From: JAGXQV01 sp964451375
GTDB lineage: Bacteria > Pseudomonadota > Gammaproteobacteria > Burkholderiales > Sulfuricellaceae
Assembly: GCA_964451375.1 (NCBI GenBank)
Contig: CAYVIN010000011.1
Coordinates: forward strand, 6,300 to 70,299
Length of the DNA stretch: 64,000 bases
Direction of reading: 5' to 3'
The notes below the pieces were generated by a model that saw only the letters and a program-made list of their open reading frames with translations, did not search any database and had not been told where the DNA came from. Below are positions 24,443 to 33,644 of this stretch, in pieces; the first letter of the stretch is position 1; each line of letters starts with the position of its first letter. Both the position numbers and the translations under genes were made by a program.

Positions 24443-26794
24443 TCAGTGAATACTCAGGCTTTCATTGAGGATTTTCGGGGTGACGAAAATCAGCAACTCG
24501 GTTTTATTATCGCTTCGTGTGGTGTTTTTAAAGAAGTTCCCAAGCAAAGGAATATCTCCGAGCAGCGGCACTTTGCTGACCATTTCGTCTTCTTCCTGTA
24601 AATATATCCCCCCGATCACCGCTGTGCCGCCATTTTCGACCAGCACCTGGGTGGATATCTGTTTGGTCTGAATCCGGTAACAACCGGTGCCTACCGGGGC
24701 ATCCTTGGTCACCAGCAGATCCAGAATGATATTGTCGTCCGGAGTGATGCGCGGCTTCACGATCAATTGCAGGGAAGCCTTCTTCCACTCGGTTTTGGTG
24801 CCCTGGTTGGACACCGTTTGACACGCGATTTCCGCACCTTGTTCAATGGTGGCCTTGGAGTTGTTGGGGGCAACCACACGCGGATTGGAAATGATCTTGC
24901 CTTTGCCATCGGCTTGCAGGGCCGACAACTCCAGGTTGAGGAAACGCGAGGCGCCCGACTTGAACAGGATCATCGACAAAATGCCCGGTGCATTACCGCC
25001 CAGCCCCACGCTGGGTAGATTCACGTTGAGCATGTCGTTGCTGTAACCCTTGGTATCGCTCAGGGTGGAACCGGAACTGCTGTTGCCGGTAGTGGCGTTG
25101 GAACTGGTCGTCGCGGAACTAATGGTGGCCGCACCGCTGGAAAACGCCACATTTTTGGAATTTTGCAGATCATTGTTTTGTGAAGTGCTGCCGCCGGACT
25201 GGCTGGACAATACCGAGGTATTAACACCGGTGGTGCCCAAACCGCCGCCAAGCGAAACCCGGTTGTCCCCCCCTAACGACAGCCCGTTGCTGCCGCGATC
25301 CTGGAAACCCAGGCGCGCACCCAGGGTTTTGGCGAAATTGTCGCTGGCTTCGACGATGCGCGCCTCAATCAATACCTGGCGCACCGGCACGTCAATGGCA
25401 GTAATGAAGGCGCGGACTTCTTCCAGGACGCGCGGATTGTCTTTTACGTAAACCGTATTGGTGCGGTCATCGGCATTGATGTTGCCTTTTTCCGACAGCA
25501 TGGTGTTGGTTTTGCCGATGGCTTTGGTTGCCGTTTTGTCCTGTTTCTTGTCCTCCAGGTTTCCGTCGCCTTCCTTGACCACGCTAAAGCCCTGGATTTG
25601 CGCGGCAACATGGGACGCCGAGGCGTAGCGCAATTTGAAAAGCTCGGTAACCAAAGGCTCCAGGTTGGTAATGTCGTTCTTCAGTTCGAGTTCCTGCTTC
25701 TCCTTGAGCGCCAGTTCGTCACGCGGCGCAACCCATACCACGTTGCCGTTTTTGCGTTTGTCCAGCCCCCGCGCATTGAGAATGATGTCGAGCGCCTGAT
25801 CCCAGGGTACATCCTTGAGACGCAGGGTCAATGTACCGGTCACCGAGTCGCTGACCACAATGTTCATCCCGGTAAACTCGGTGAACACTTGGAGAATCGC
25901 CCGCACATCCTGATTCTGGAACGCCAGCGAAAGTTTTTCTCCCGAGTAACCGGGCTTGGCGGAAGGCACCAGTTTGTTGGGGTCGCCCTGGACTTTTTTG
26001 ATGTCGATGATGAACTGACGATCCGCCTGATAGGCGGAGTATTCCCAAAGCCCCTTGGACTCGATGCTCATCCGCACATTACTGCCCTGCACATAAGTTT
26101 CGACGGTTTGCACCGGGGTGCCGAAATCAATTACGTCAAGTCGGCGTTCCTGGCTGCGGGGAAGAGTGGCGTTGAAAAAATCCACCACCATGTTTTTGCC
26201 GAGGTTGCGAATGTCGATCCCTGAATTGGCGTCGGACAGGTCAACGATGATGCGACCTTCGCCGTTCGAGCCGCGCCGGAAATCGACGTTGCGCAGCGCC
26301 TGTTTGGTGGGTTCACCCAGTTTCGGTTCGGCAAAACGTTGCGGAGCGCCGGGGCTGACCTTTACAGCTTCAGGATGGTTGACGGTAAAAATCAGCGAGT
26401 TGCCATCGATCCGGGTTTCGTATTCGGTCAAACGGGTCAGGTTTACCACTAGACGGGTTCGATTGCCGGATTGGACGATATTCATGTTGCGCAGATCGTT
26501 GTCGCCAACCTCGTAAGTGCTTTTGCCGGTGCCATTGGCGGTATCCGGAAAATCCAGAACAATGCGCGGCGGATTGTTGATGGTAAAACCCACCGGCTGT
26601 TTTTGCAGGGGTTGGCGCAAACCGACCTTGAAAACGATTTTGCCGCTTTCCAATTTGGTGTGAGTGAGGCTCTCAATTCCGTTGCGCGCCGCAGGGGTCG
26701 GCGCGTCCGCAGCCAGGGCCGGGGCGATGAACAGCAACGCCATCAGCCAAATCAGGTGATGGGTAAATTTCTTGAACGGGTGGTTTGTCTTCAT
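24443..26794 (-). CDS. pilQ: Type IV pilus secretin PilQ
   Basis: 783 residues. Signal peptide with a cleavage site near PALAADA (about residue 29), two AMIN domains (about 40-135 and 165-270) that bind peptidoglycan, an STN/N0 domain (LSLAFQNQDVRAILQVFTEF, about 300), N1/NolW with a Ser/Gly/Asn-rich insertion (about 540-600), and the secretin pore ending with the signature VPLLGDIPLLGNFFKN and ELLIFVTPKIL. It forms the outer-membrane channel for the pilus. Last of the pilM-N-O-P-Q set, 8 bases after pilP. Confidence 0.95.
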   Translation of the reverse strand: MKTNHPFKKFTHHLIWLMALLFIAPALAADAPTPAARNGIESLTHTKLESGKIVFKVGLRQPLQKQPVGFTINNPPRIVLDFPDTANGTGKSTYEVGDNDLRNMNIVQSGNRTRLVVNLTRLTEYETRIDGNSLIFTVNHPEAVKVSPGAPQRFAEPKLGEPTKQALRNVDFRRGSNGEGRIIVDLSDANSGIDIRNLGKNMVVDFFNATLPRSQERRLDVIDFGTPVQTVETYVQGSNVRMSIESKGLWEYSAYQADRQFIIDIKKVQGDPNKLVPSAKPGYSGEKLSLAFQNQDVRAILQVFTEFTGMNIVVSDSVTGTLTLRLKDVPWDQALDIILNARGLDKRKNGNVVWVAPRDELALKEKQELELKNDITNLEPLVTELFKLRYASASHVAAQIQGFSVVKEGDGNLEDKKQDKTATKAIGKTNTMLSEKGNINADDRTNTVYVKDNPRVLEEVRAFITAIDVPVRQVLIEARIVEASDNFAKTLGARLGFQDRGSNGLSLGGDNRVSLGGGLGTTGVNTSVLSSQSGGSTSQNNDLQNSKNVAFSSGAATISSATTSSNATTGNSSSGSTLSDTKGYSNDMLNVNLPSVGLGGNAPGILSMILFKSGASRFLNLELSALQADGKGKIISNPRVVAPNNSKATIEQGAEIACQTVSNQGTKTEWKKASLQLIVKPRITPDDNIILDLLVTKDAPVGTGCYRIQTKQISTQVLVENGGTAVIGGIYLQEEDEMVSKVPLLGDIPLLGNFFKNTTRSDNKTELLIFVTPKILNESLSIH

Positions 26795-26802
26795 GGCGAC
26801 CT

Positions 26803-27363
26803 CTACTTCTTCTGTGCGGGTGGGGCCTGCTTGTCTGCTTCGTCCCCGATCAGCCTAATGCTGGTTGGTTTCTCGATCCAGATGCCGGAATCGTCCTGGT
26901 AAAGTTCGGTCAGTTTGATTTCCGCATCCCCGACATCGCGGATAACCACGTCGGTGACCATGCCGTAGTTCTGGCCCAGGTAGTTACCGACCTTGACTTG
27001 ATGCAATTCCCTCTCGGGGGTTACAACCAGCGCGTAATTGAGTTTTTCCTTTTGCAGGAACCCCACCATTTTCAGGCTTTCCAGTGGATAACCTTCCAGC
27101 GGCTCCTTGCGGCGATTGGTGTCCGGCTGCAATCCGCCGCTCTGCACCGGCTTGGGCGCATCCAGCTTGCGCGGACGGAAGGGATCAGGCAAGTCAAAAG
27201 CGTTATAAGTAAACGCCTCATAGGGTTTCACTTCAGGCAGCGGTTCCGCCTTGCCGCGCAATCCCTGGCCGGAAGCATCGACGAATTGCTGAATGTCCTC
27301 CATGCCACTTTCGCTACACCCGAACAACATCAGACTCAGCAACGCGATCAGCCAAGTTCTCAT
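26803..27363 (-). CDS. pilP: Type IV pilus lipoprotein PilP
   Basis: 186 residues. A lipoprotein signal peptide (LIALLSLMLFGCSE, lipobox Cys at residue 16) is followed by a PilP domain: the FDLPDPFRPRK motif, then LESLKMVGFLQKEKLNYALV and a closing beta-sandwich (GNYLGQNYGMVTDV). PilP links the PilN/PilO inner-membrane complex to PilQ. Its ATG overlaps the pilO stop by 4 bases. Confidence 0.94.
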   Translation of the reverse strand: MRTWLIALLSLMLFGCSESGMEDIQQFVDASGQGLRGKAEPLPEVKPYEAFTYNAFDLPDPFRPRKLDAPKPVQSGGLQPDTNRRKEPLEGYPLESLKMVGFLQKEKLNYALVVTPERELHQVKVGNYLGQNYGMVTDVVIRDVGDAEIKLTELYQDDSGIWIEKPTSIRLIGDEADKQAPPAQKK

Positions 27364-28052
27364 TTTTTGGCCTCCTTGGGTTGCGCGGCCTTGGCCTTGT
27401 CGGCTTTTTCCTTGGCTGCCTTGCGTTGGCTGGCAACCTCGTCTTCATCCAGATAACGATAGGTTTTGGCGATCGCGTCCAGCGCCAAAACGCCTTCCTT
27501 TCCGACGGAAATCGCGATGTCGTTGAGCGTCACGATACGCGGCAATTGCGAGATATCGCTGGCAAAAGCCCCCAGGTCGTGATATTTGCCGGTTATCCGG
27601 ACGGTAATCGGCAATTCGGCGTAATACTCGGTAAAGTTTTCCTTGGCTTCCGGCTTGAACAACTCGAATTCCAGCCCGCGCCCCAGGCCCGCCTGGTTAA
27701 TGTCGGTCAACAACGCATCCATTTCCGATTTGTTGGGCAATTGCTTGAGTAATGCGCCGAACGCCTGCTCCAGGTCTTTCAATTGCTGACGATAGGTCTC
27801 CAGGTTGATAGCCTGGAGCTTTTTGTCCATAAACGTGGTTTTGAGGGTGGCTTCCTTGGCTTTAGCGGCGTCCAGTTGAGCGACCTGGTCACTCCAGTCG
27901 AGCGCATAGCCGCCCCCCAAAAGCACCAGAAACAGCAGAATCAGCACCAGCGCCTTGGGCGCGGTTGGCCAGTTACCGATGTTCTTCGGGTCGAGATGTT
28001 TCCACTCTTCCAGAATTGCGTTGAAATCGATGTTTAGATTAGGCGCTTTCAC
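27360..28052 (-). CDS. pilO: Type IV pilus inner-membrane platform protein PilO
   Basis: 230 residues. A short cytoplasmic N-terminus, one TM (ALVLILLFLVLLGGGYAL, about residues 30-48), a coiled coil (about 55-110) and a ferredoxin-like periplasmic domain (LPITVRITGKYHDLGAFASD). The charged C-terminal tail is Lys/Ala-rich. GTG start overlapping the pilN stop. It forms heterodimers with PilN. Confidence 0.94.
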   Translation of the reverse strand: MKAPNLNIDFNAILEEWKHLDPKNIGNWPTAPKALVLILLFLVLLGGGYALDWSDQVAQLDAAKAKEATLKTTFMDKKLQAINLETYRQQLKDLEQAFGALLKQLPNKSEMDALLTDINQAGLGRGLEFELFKPEAKENFTEYYAELPITVRITGKYHDLGAFASDISQLPRIVTLNDIAISVGKEGVLALDAIAKTYRYLDEDEVASQRKAAKEKADKAKAAQPKEAKK

Positions 28053-28645
28053 GGCTTCTTGTCCTTGGCATCGCCTTTTTTCTTCTTGTCGTCGTCAGGC
28101 TGGATGATAGGCGTCAGTTTGACGTTCAGCGAAAACTCGTTGAGGCGGGCTTTGTCCACCATAACCGCCTTGGTTTCGATCAACTCCGGGGATTCCAGCC
28201 AGGGCGAGCCTTCGAGATTGCGGATGTAGGTCGCGACGCGGGCGTTGGACTGAGCGTATCCGATGATGTTGACCATCCCGCCGGTTTGTTTGATGGCTTT
28301 CAAATAGACCCCATCGGGCAACAAGCGCACCATCTGGTCAAGCAGATACACCGACTGGGCGCGATTGCCTTGCAGGGTTTCCACGACCTTCTTGCGCGAC
28401 AGCATGGCCTGGGTCTGTTCCTTGAGCTTCTTGATCTCGTCAATCTGCTTGTCGAGCTTGGTGATTTCACCTTCCAGATAGGTGTTGCGGGTGTTCTGAT
28501 GATTGACCTTGGCGCCGATGATGCCGTGCACCAGGAACACGATCAGCAGCGCGAGAATCGAAATCGACACCGCCAAAAAGACGAACTGGCGCTGCCGTGC
28601 GGCGCGTTTGAGTTCGCGGTGGGGAAGGAGGTTGATGCGGATCAT
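28049..28645 (-). CDS. pilN: Type IV pilus inner-membrane protein PilN
   Basis: 198 residues. The N-terminal INLLPHRE motif, which inserts into the PilM groove, is present at residues 4-11. One TM follows (about 21-43), then a coiled coil and a periplasmic domain (LPDGVYLKAIKQTGGMVNII, residues 100-120). Its ATG overlaps the pilM stop by 4 bases. Lys/Asp-rich C-terminal tail. Confidence 0.95.
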   Translation of the reverse strand: MIRINLLPHRELKRAARQRQFVFLAVSISILALLIVFLVHGIIGAKVNHQNTRNTYLEGEITKLDKQIDEIKKLKEQTQAMLSRKKVVETLQGNRAQSVYLLDQMVRLLPDGVYLKAIKQTGGMVNIIGYAQSNARVATYIRNLEGSPWLESPELIETKAVMVDKARLNEFSLNVKLTPIIQPDDDKKKKGDAKDKKP

Positions 28646-29730
28646 GACGGGTCAAACCTGCGCATCGCCAAACCACAGGCAATCAACAACGACGGGGCAT
28701 CGGATTCGAGTTGACGGTTTTTCATCTTCGCGCCGACTGTCATCCCCTGAAACGGGTTGGCCAGCCGGGTGTCAATCTGGGTGCGTCCGCCCACCACGGC
28801 TTCCAGGCCGGGAATAGCGGCGCAGCCACCCGCCAGCAGGATATGGTCAACCCGATTGTATTGCGTCGAGGAAAAGAAAAATTGCATGGCGCGCGCCACT
28901 TCCAGCCCCAGAGTTTCCAGGAAGGGCTGCAAAACGTCCTCAGCATAGTTTTCGGGGAGATCGCCATTGCGCTTGGCAATTTCCGCTTCCTCTGCGGAAA
29001 GGCTGTAACGGCGTTGGATTTCCATGGTGAGCTGGTTGCCGCCGAAGGTTTGCTCGCGCATGTAAACCGATTGTTCGTTGAGCAGCACGTTGATGTGCAT
29101 CATGGTGGAGCCGATGTCAACAATGGCGACGGTGCGATCCCGCCCACCGTTAGGCAATTGGCGGATGATCAGGTCGGCGGCGGTCTGGGTGGCGTAGGTC
29201 TCCACGTCCATCACGACGGCTTTCATTCCGGCGGCTTCCACCGCAGCGACGCGGTCTTCGACTTTTTCCTTGCGTGAAGCGGCGATCAGCAATTCCACTT
29301 CACTGCCGTCGCCGGGGGCCGTGCCGAGTATCTGGAAGTCGAGATTAACCTCGTCGAGCGAAAAGGGAATGTACTGATTGGCCTCGGTTTCCACCTGCAT
29401 TTCCAGCTCTTCTTCACGCAAACCGGCGGGTACTACGATCTTTTTGGTGATTACGGCAGCTGCCGGTAGCGCAACGGCGGCGTTCTTGACGCGCGAACCG
29501 GTATGTTTCCAGGCGCGCCGCACCGAGTCACTGACTGCTTCTAGATTGGCAATGTTTCCGTCGGACACGGCATCGCGCGGCAACGGCTCGATGGCGTAAT
29601 GCTCCAGACGGTACTGGCCTTTGCCGGCGTCGGCCAACTCCACCATCTTGACGGAAGACGAACTGATGTCCACCCCGATCAACGGCGGCGCTTTCGCTTG
29701 CAGAAAGTCCAGTTGAAAATCGAATTGCAA
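28642..29730 (-). CDS. pilM: Type IV pilus actin-like ATPase PilM
   Basis: 362 residues of the FtsA/actin fold: LIGVDISSSSVKMVEL (phosphate 1), TVAIVDIGSTMMHINV (phosphate 2) and ILLAGGCAAIPGLE (adenosine motif). It is cytoplasmic and docks on the PilN N-terminus. The start is a TTG preceded at proper distance by AAAGGGG; no ATG fits better. Divergent from the PBP1a gene. Confidence 0.93.
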   Translation of the reverse strand: MQFDFQLDFLQAKAPPLIGVDISSSSVKMVELADAGKGQYRLEHYAIEPLPRDAVSDGNIANLEAVSDSVRRAWKHTGSRVKNAAVALPAAAVITKKIVVPAGLREEELEMQVETEANQYIPFSLDEVNLDFQILGTAPGDGSEVELLIAASRKEKVEDRVAAVEAAGMKAVVMDVETYATQTAADLIIRQLPNGGRDRTVAIVDIGSTMMHINVLLNEQSVYMREQTFGGNQLTMEIQRRYSLSAEEAEIAKRNGDLPENYAEDVLQPFLETLGLEVARAMQFFFSSTQYNRVDHILLAGGCAAIPGLEAVVGGRTQIDTRLANPFQGMTVGAKMKNRQLESDAPSLLIACGLAMRRFDPS

Positions 29731-29832
29731 AAGAAAACCCCTTTATTTTTCGCGCAAATCACACGCAATACAGACAATCTACATTAAATGCTAGCAACAA
29801 GTATCTACGCTGTAAAGCAATTTCTGTGTCGT

Positions 29833-29861
29833 TTCGCATTGTTTTTGCAAGCGCATATAAT
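29833..29861 (+). promoter_or_regulatory. Probable sigma70 promoter of the PBP1a gene
   Basis: A perfect -10 TATAAT at 29856-29861 with TTCGCA (29833-29838) 17 bases upstream as a weak -35. It overlaps the in-frame ATG at 29860, so a transcript from here would begin near 29868 and the usable start is 29896. Confidence 0.5.
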
Positions 29862-29895
29862 GCGTACCTTTATTACCACATGCGGCTTTCGACAA

Positions 29896-32199
29896 ATGCG
29901 ACGTAAATGGTGGCTCTACCCTCTCCTGGCGTTCCTGGTAGCTGGCGGACTGGGCGCGGCCTTGCTGGCTTTCGCTGTGTTAATTGCCATTCCCAAGCTG
30001 CCGTCACTGGAAGTGCTCACCGACTACCGCCCCAAAATCCCGTTGCGCGTGTATACCGCTGATGGCGCGCTGATCGGCGAATTCGGGGAGGAGCGCCGCG
30101 CACTGGTCAAGATCGACTCGGTTCCCAAGCTGATGCGCCAAGCCATTCTGGCTGCCGAGGATGACCGCTTTTATTCGCATGGCGGCGTCGATTATCTGGG
30201 CGTCGCTCGGGCGGCGTTCGCCAACCTGTCATCGGGCGGGGCGCGCGAAGGTGCGAGCACCATCACCATGCAAGTCGCGCGCAACTTTTTCCTCTCCAGC
30301 GAAAAAACCCTGACCCGCAAATTCTCCGAGGTGTTGCTGTCATTCAAGATCGAGCATTACCTCAGCAAGGATCAGATTCTCGAACTCTATATCAACCAGA
30401 TATATCTTGGTCAACGCGCCTACGGCTTTGCAGCGGCTGCTCAGGCATATTTCGGCAAACCGCTGGAAAAACTGAATATCGCGGAAATCGCCATGTTGGC
30501 CGGCTTGCCCAAAGCGCCTTCACGATACAACCCGGTAGCCAACCCGAAGCGCGCCAAACAACGCCAGCAATACGTGTTGCGGCGGATGCACGATCTACGC
30601 TACATCGGCGACGCCGACTACCAGGCGGCACAAAAATTTCAACTGACGGTGAATCACGACACTCAGGCGTTTGAGGTGAAGGCCGATCATGTCGCGGAAA
30701 TGGTTCGCCAGACACTGTTCGAGCAATACAAGGAAGCCATCTACAGCAGTGGCATGAAGGTTTACACCACGCTCCGCCGCGCCGACCAGGAAGCCGCCAA
30801 TCTTGCCCTGCGCCAGGGTGTCATCGATTACGACCGGCGTCACGGCTATCGCGGGCCGGAGGGCTACATCGACATTCCCGGCATTCCTTCCAACCTCGAA
30901 GAAATGCTGGAAGACGCACTTTCCGAAAGCGACGAAAGTAACGAACTGCTGCCCGCCGTGGCGCTCGACATTTCCCCCAAGGAACTCCGGGCCTACGTGA
31001 AAGGCGGCGAAACCATCACGATTCCCGCCGACGGCTTGAAATTCGCCGCCAAATCCCTTTCCGACAAGGCCGAAGGGAAAAGCCGTCTGCGCCGTGGTTC
31101 GCTGATCCGGGTAAAAAAGGATGACAAAGGACTCTGGCAAATCGCTCAAATGCCCCAGGTGGAGTCTGCTCTGGTGTCAATGGATCCCACCAACGGCGCG
31201 ATCCGGGCGCTGGTTGGCGGTTTCGACTTTAACCGCAACAAATTCAATCACGCCGTGCAGGCTTGGCGTCAGCCGGGTTCGAGCTTCAAGCCGTTTGTTT
31301 ATTCGGCGTCGCTGGAAAAGGGGTTTACCCCCGCCACCGTGATCAATGACGCGCCCATCGTGCTTGATCCTTTCGATACCGGCGGACAGGTATGGGAACC
31401 CAAAAATTTCGACGGTGAATTCGCCGGCCCGCTGAGAATGCGCACCGCGCTCACCAAATCCAAAAACCTGGTGTCGATCCGCATACTTCAGGCCATCACG
31501 CCGCAATATGCTCAGGATTACGTAACCCGCTTCGGATTTGCCCCGGAACGTCATCCGCCCTACCTCACCATGGCGCTGGGCGCCGGCTCGGTAACGCCGA
31601 TACAAATGGCTACCGGTTATTCGGTGTTCGCCAGCGGCGGTTATCGCCCCAAACACTATTTCATCGACCGGGTGGTGGACGCTCGCGGCGCGGTGTTGAT
31701 GCAGACCAAACCGCAACTCGCCGGAGAAGACGGCAGCGAGCGGGTCATCGACCCGCGCAACGCCTGGATCATGACCAGCATGATGCTGGATGTGGTGCGT
31801 TTCGGCACCGCCGCCCGCGCCATGCAGCTCAAGCGCGCCGACCTGGCCGGCAAAACCGGCACCACCAATGACCAGGTTGACGCCTGGTTCGCCGGTTTCA
31901 ACGCCGGACTGGTCGCGGTGGCGTGGATAGGATTCGATCAGCCGCGCTCTCTGGGCGGGCAGGAAACCGGCGGTCACGCCGCCTTGCCGATCTGGATGAG
32001 TTACATGGGAAAAGTACTGAAAGACGTGCCGGAATCGCTCCTGCCCATGCCGGAAGGCATCGCCGTGGTCAAGGTTGACGCCGCCACCGGGGCGCGTTCA
32101 TCAAGCGGCATTTCCGAATTCTTTTATCAGGAAAATCTACCGAACGACTACGACAGTAGCGGCAAAATCCATGACGACGCCAAGGATCAGTTGTTTTGA
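29896..32199 (+). CDS. mrcA: Penicillin-binding protein 1A (bifunctional peptidoglycan synthase)
   Basis: 767 residues from this start. One TM (WWLYPLLAFLVAGGLGAALL), a glycosyltransferase domain (catalytic Glu in AAEDDRFYSHGG; ITMQVARNFFLS), an OB-like insert, and a transpeptidase with all three motifs: Ser-x-x-Lys in PGSSFKPF, SKN in LTKSKNLVSI and KTG in LAGKTGTTND. The frame is open 36 codons further upstream, but the likely promoter lies over those codons and the N-terminus MRRKWWLYP fits the family. Its last bases overlap the TTG of the next gene. The pilM/mrcA divergent pair is common in beta- and gammaproteobacteria. Confidence 0.93.
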   Translation: MRRKWWLYPLLAFLVAGGLGAALLAFAVLIAIPKLPSLEVLTDYRPKIPLRVYTADGALIGEFGEERRALVKIDSVPKLMRQAILAAEDDRFYSHGGVDYLGVARAAFANLSSGGAREGASTITMQVARNFFLSSEKTLTRKFSEVLLSFKIEHYLSKDQILELYINQIYLGQRAYGFAAAAQAYFGKPLEKLNIAEIAMLAGLPKAPSRYNPVANPKRAKQRQQYVLRRMHDLRYIGDADYQAAQKFQLTVNHDTQAFEVKADHVAEMVRQTLFEQYKEAIYSSGMKVYTTLRRADQEAANLALRQGVIDYDRRHGYRGPEGYIDIPGIPSNLEEMLEDALSESDESNELLPAVALDISPKELRAYVKGGETITIPADGLKFAAKSLSDKAEGKSRLRRGSLIRVKKDDKGLWQIAQMPQVESALVSMDPTNGAIRALVGGFDFNRNKFNHAVQAWRQPGSSFKPFVYSASLEKGFTPATVINDAPIVLDPFDTGGQVWEPKNFDGEFAGPLRMRTALTKSKNLVSIRILQAITPQYAQDYVTRFGFAPERHPPYLTMALGAGSVTPIQMATGYSVFASGGYRPKHYFIDRVVDARGAVLMQTKPQLAGEDGSERVIDPRNAWIMTSMMLDVVRFGTAARAMQLKRADLAGKTGTTNDQVDAWFAGFNAGLVAVAWIGFDQPRSLGGQETGGHAALPIWMSYMGKVLKDVPESLLPMPEGIAVVKVDAATGARSSSGISEFFYQENLPNDYDSSGKIHDDAKDQLF

Positions 32200-32807
32200 G
32201 TCCCTTCGAACATAACGGCAAGCGCAATCAGATGCGCCAGGCGCTGGCGCATCTGGCCGCCCGCCTGATGGCCGAAGACGGCACCCTGGATTACGCTTCC
32301 GCCAAGCGCAAGGCAGCCCGCCAACTGGGCGCGCCGGACACCCACAACCTGCCGGCCAACAGCGAGGTCGAGCGTGAATTGCGGGCATACCAGGCGCTCT
32401 ACCAGAAAGACGAACAAAGTGAACGACTGCGTTTGTTGCGCCAGGACGCACTGGGCGCGATGGGCATGTTTGAACGTTTCGACCCTCATCTTACCGGTTC
32501 GGTGCTGGAAGGCACTGCGTCGCGGCATTCCAACATCAATCTGCACCTGTTTTGCGACAGCCTGAAAGATATCGAAATGTTCCTGCTGAATCGCAACATC
32601 CCCTACGAAAGTGCAGAAAAGCGGTTTCGGTTCGGCGATGAAAATCGCGCCGTTCCCACCTTCCTGCTCGATGGCGACCATGCCGAAATCGAACTCGCCG
32701 TATTCGCCCCCGACGACCTGCGTCAGGCTCCGCGCGGCCCGATCAACGGCAAGGCGATGGAACGCGCCCGCCTCAAGCAAGTCCAAGCATTGATAGCCCT
32801 GGATTAA
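32196..32807 (+). CDS. Small nucleotidyltransferase-like protein
   Basis: 203 residues from a TTG overlapping the mrcA stop; an ATG at 32232 is the alternative. The N-terminal helical part (MRQALAHLAARLMAEDG) is followed by a region of minimal nucleotidyltransferase type: GSVLEGTASRHSNINLHLF, where the usual G-S-x(n)-D-x-D is weak, and AEIELAVF. I recall this as a conserved betaproteobacterial hypothetical family with UPF/NTase annotation. The catalytic acids are not obviously complete, so activity is uncertain. Confidence 0.6.
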   Translation: MSPFEHNGKRNQMRQALAHLAARLMAEDGTLDYASAKRKAARQLGAPDTHNLPANSEVERELRAYQALYQKDEQSERLRLLRQDALGAMGMFERFDPHLTGSVLEGTASRHSNINLHLFCDSLKDIEMFLLNRNIPYESAEKRFRFGDENRAVPTFLLDGDHAEIELAVFAPDDLRQAPRGPINGKAMERARLKQVQALIALD

Positions 32808-32891
32808 ACACATATACTTAGCAACCGTTAATTCACTTGTCATAACCTGCGCCGCAGAACTGTCGCGCCGATAAACTTCAAACACTCCTCA

Positions 32892-33644
32892 ATGCCTCAT
32901 CCCCACTCCCCAATGGACATCAATTCCAATGACGCCAGCAAATTCCTGGTGGAGTCGGATAAGGAAGTTGCCTACATCCTGCGCGCCATCATGCAAAAAG
33001 GCGAGCGCGTCACCGCGCATTTCAATCAGGGTGGCGACATGATCCTTACCTCGCTGGTGGAGGTTGACGGCAACGAAGTAATCCTCGACTACGGCGCAAA
33101 CGAAGCCCTGAATCGCAAGATCACCGAAGCTCACAAAGTGATTTTCATTACCTCGCAAGACAAGGTTCGGGTGCAGTTTGTCGCGAATCGCGTGGAAAAA
33201 ATCAATTACGAGGGAAAACCGGCGTTCAGGATCGACCTGCCGGAAACATTGATCAAATTACAGCGCCGCGAATATTTCCGGCTGGCCACACCAATCACCA
33301 AACCCCTGATGTGCACCTTGCCTCTGGAAGGCGGGAAAAAGCTTAATCTCCCTATCGCCGACATCAGCATCGGCGGTATCGGCCTCGTCAATCCGCCGGC
33401 ACATTTCAAGTTTGAACTGGGAGCTAGTTATCAGGGCTGCCACTTCACCCTGCCGGATATCGGCACCATCGTCACCACCTTGCAAATCCGCAACGCTTTT
33501 GAAGTGACGTTAAAAAGCGGCCTGCATACCTGGCGCGCCGGGTGTATGTTCATCAACCTGCCGGGCACCATGCAGTCGATGATTCAGCGTTACATCATCA
33601 AGCTGGAGCGCGAACGCCGCGCGCTCCAGATCGACAGCGATTAA
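32892..33644 (+). CDS. YcgR-like PilZ-domain c-di-GMP receptor
   Basis: 250 residues (an ATG at 32913 is also possible; neither has a clear ribosome site). An N-terminal YcgR-like beta domain is followed by PilZ with both c-di-GMP motifs: the RxxxR set in QRREYFRL (about 123-130) and DISIGGIG (about 157). YcgR proteins slow flagellar motors or act on other surface machinery when c-di-GMP is high. No flagellar genes are in the window, so the target is unknown; the pil genes nearby are a possible one. Its stop codon shares bases with that of convergent hemB. Confidence 0.82.
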   Translation: MPHPHSPMDINSNDASKFLVESDKEVAYILRAIMQKGERVTAHFNQGGDMILTSLVEVDGNEVILDYGANEALNRKITEAHKVIFITSQDKVRVQFVANRVEKINYEGKPAFRIDLPETLIKLQRREYFRLATPITKPLMCTLPLEGGKKLNLPIADISIGGIGLVNPPAHFKFELGASYQGCHFTLPDIGTIVTTLQIRNAFEVTLKSGLHTWRAGCMFINLPGTMQSMIQRYIIKLERERRALQIDSD

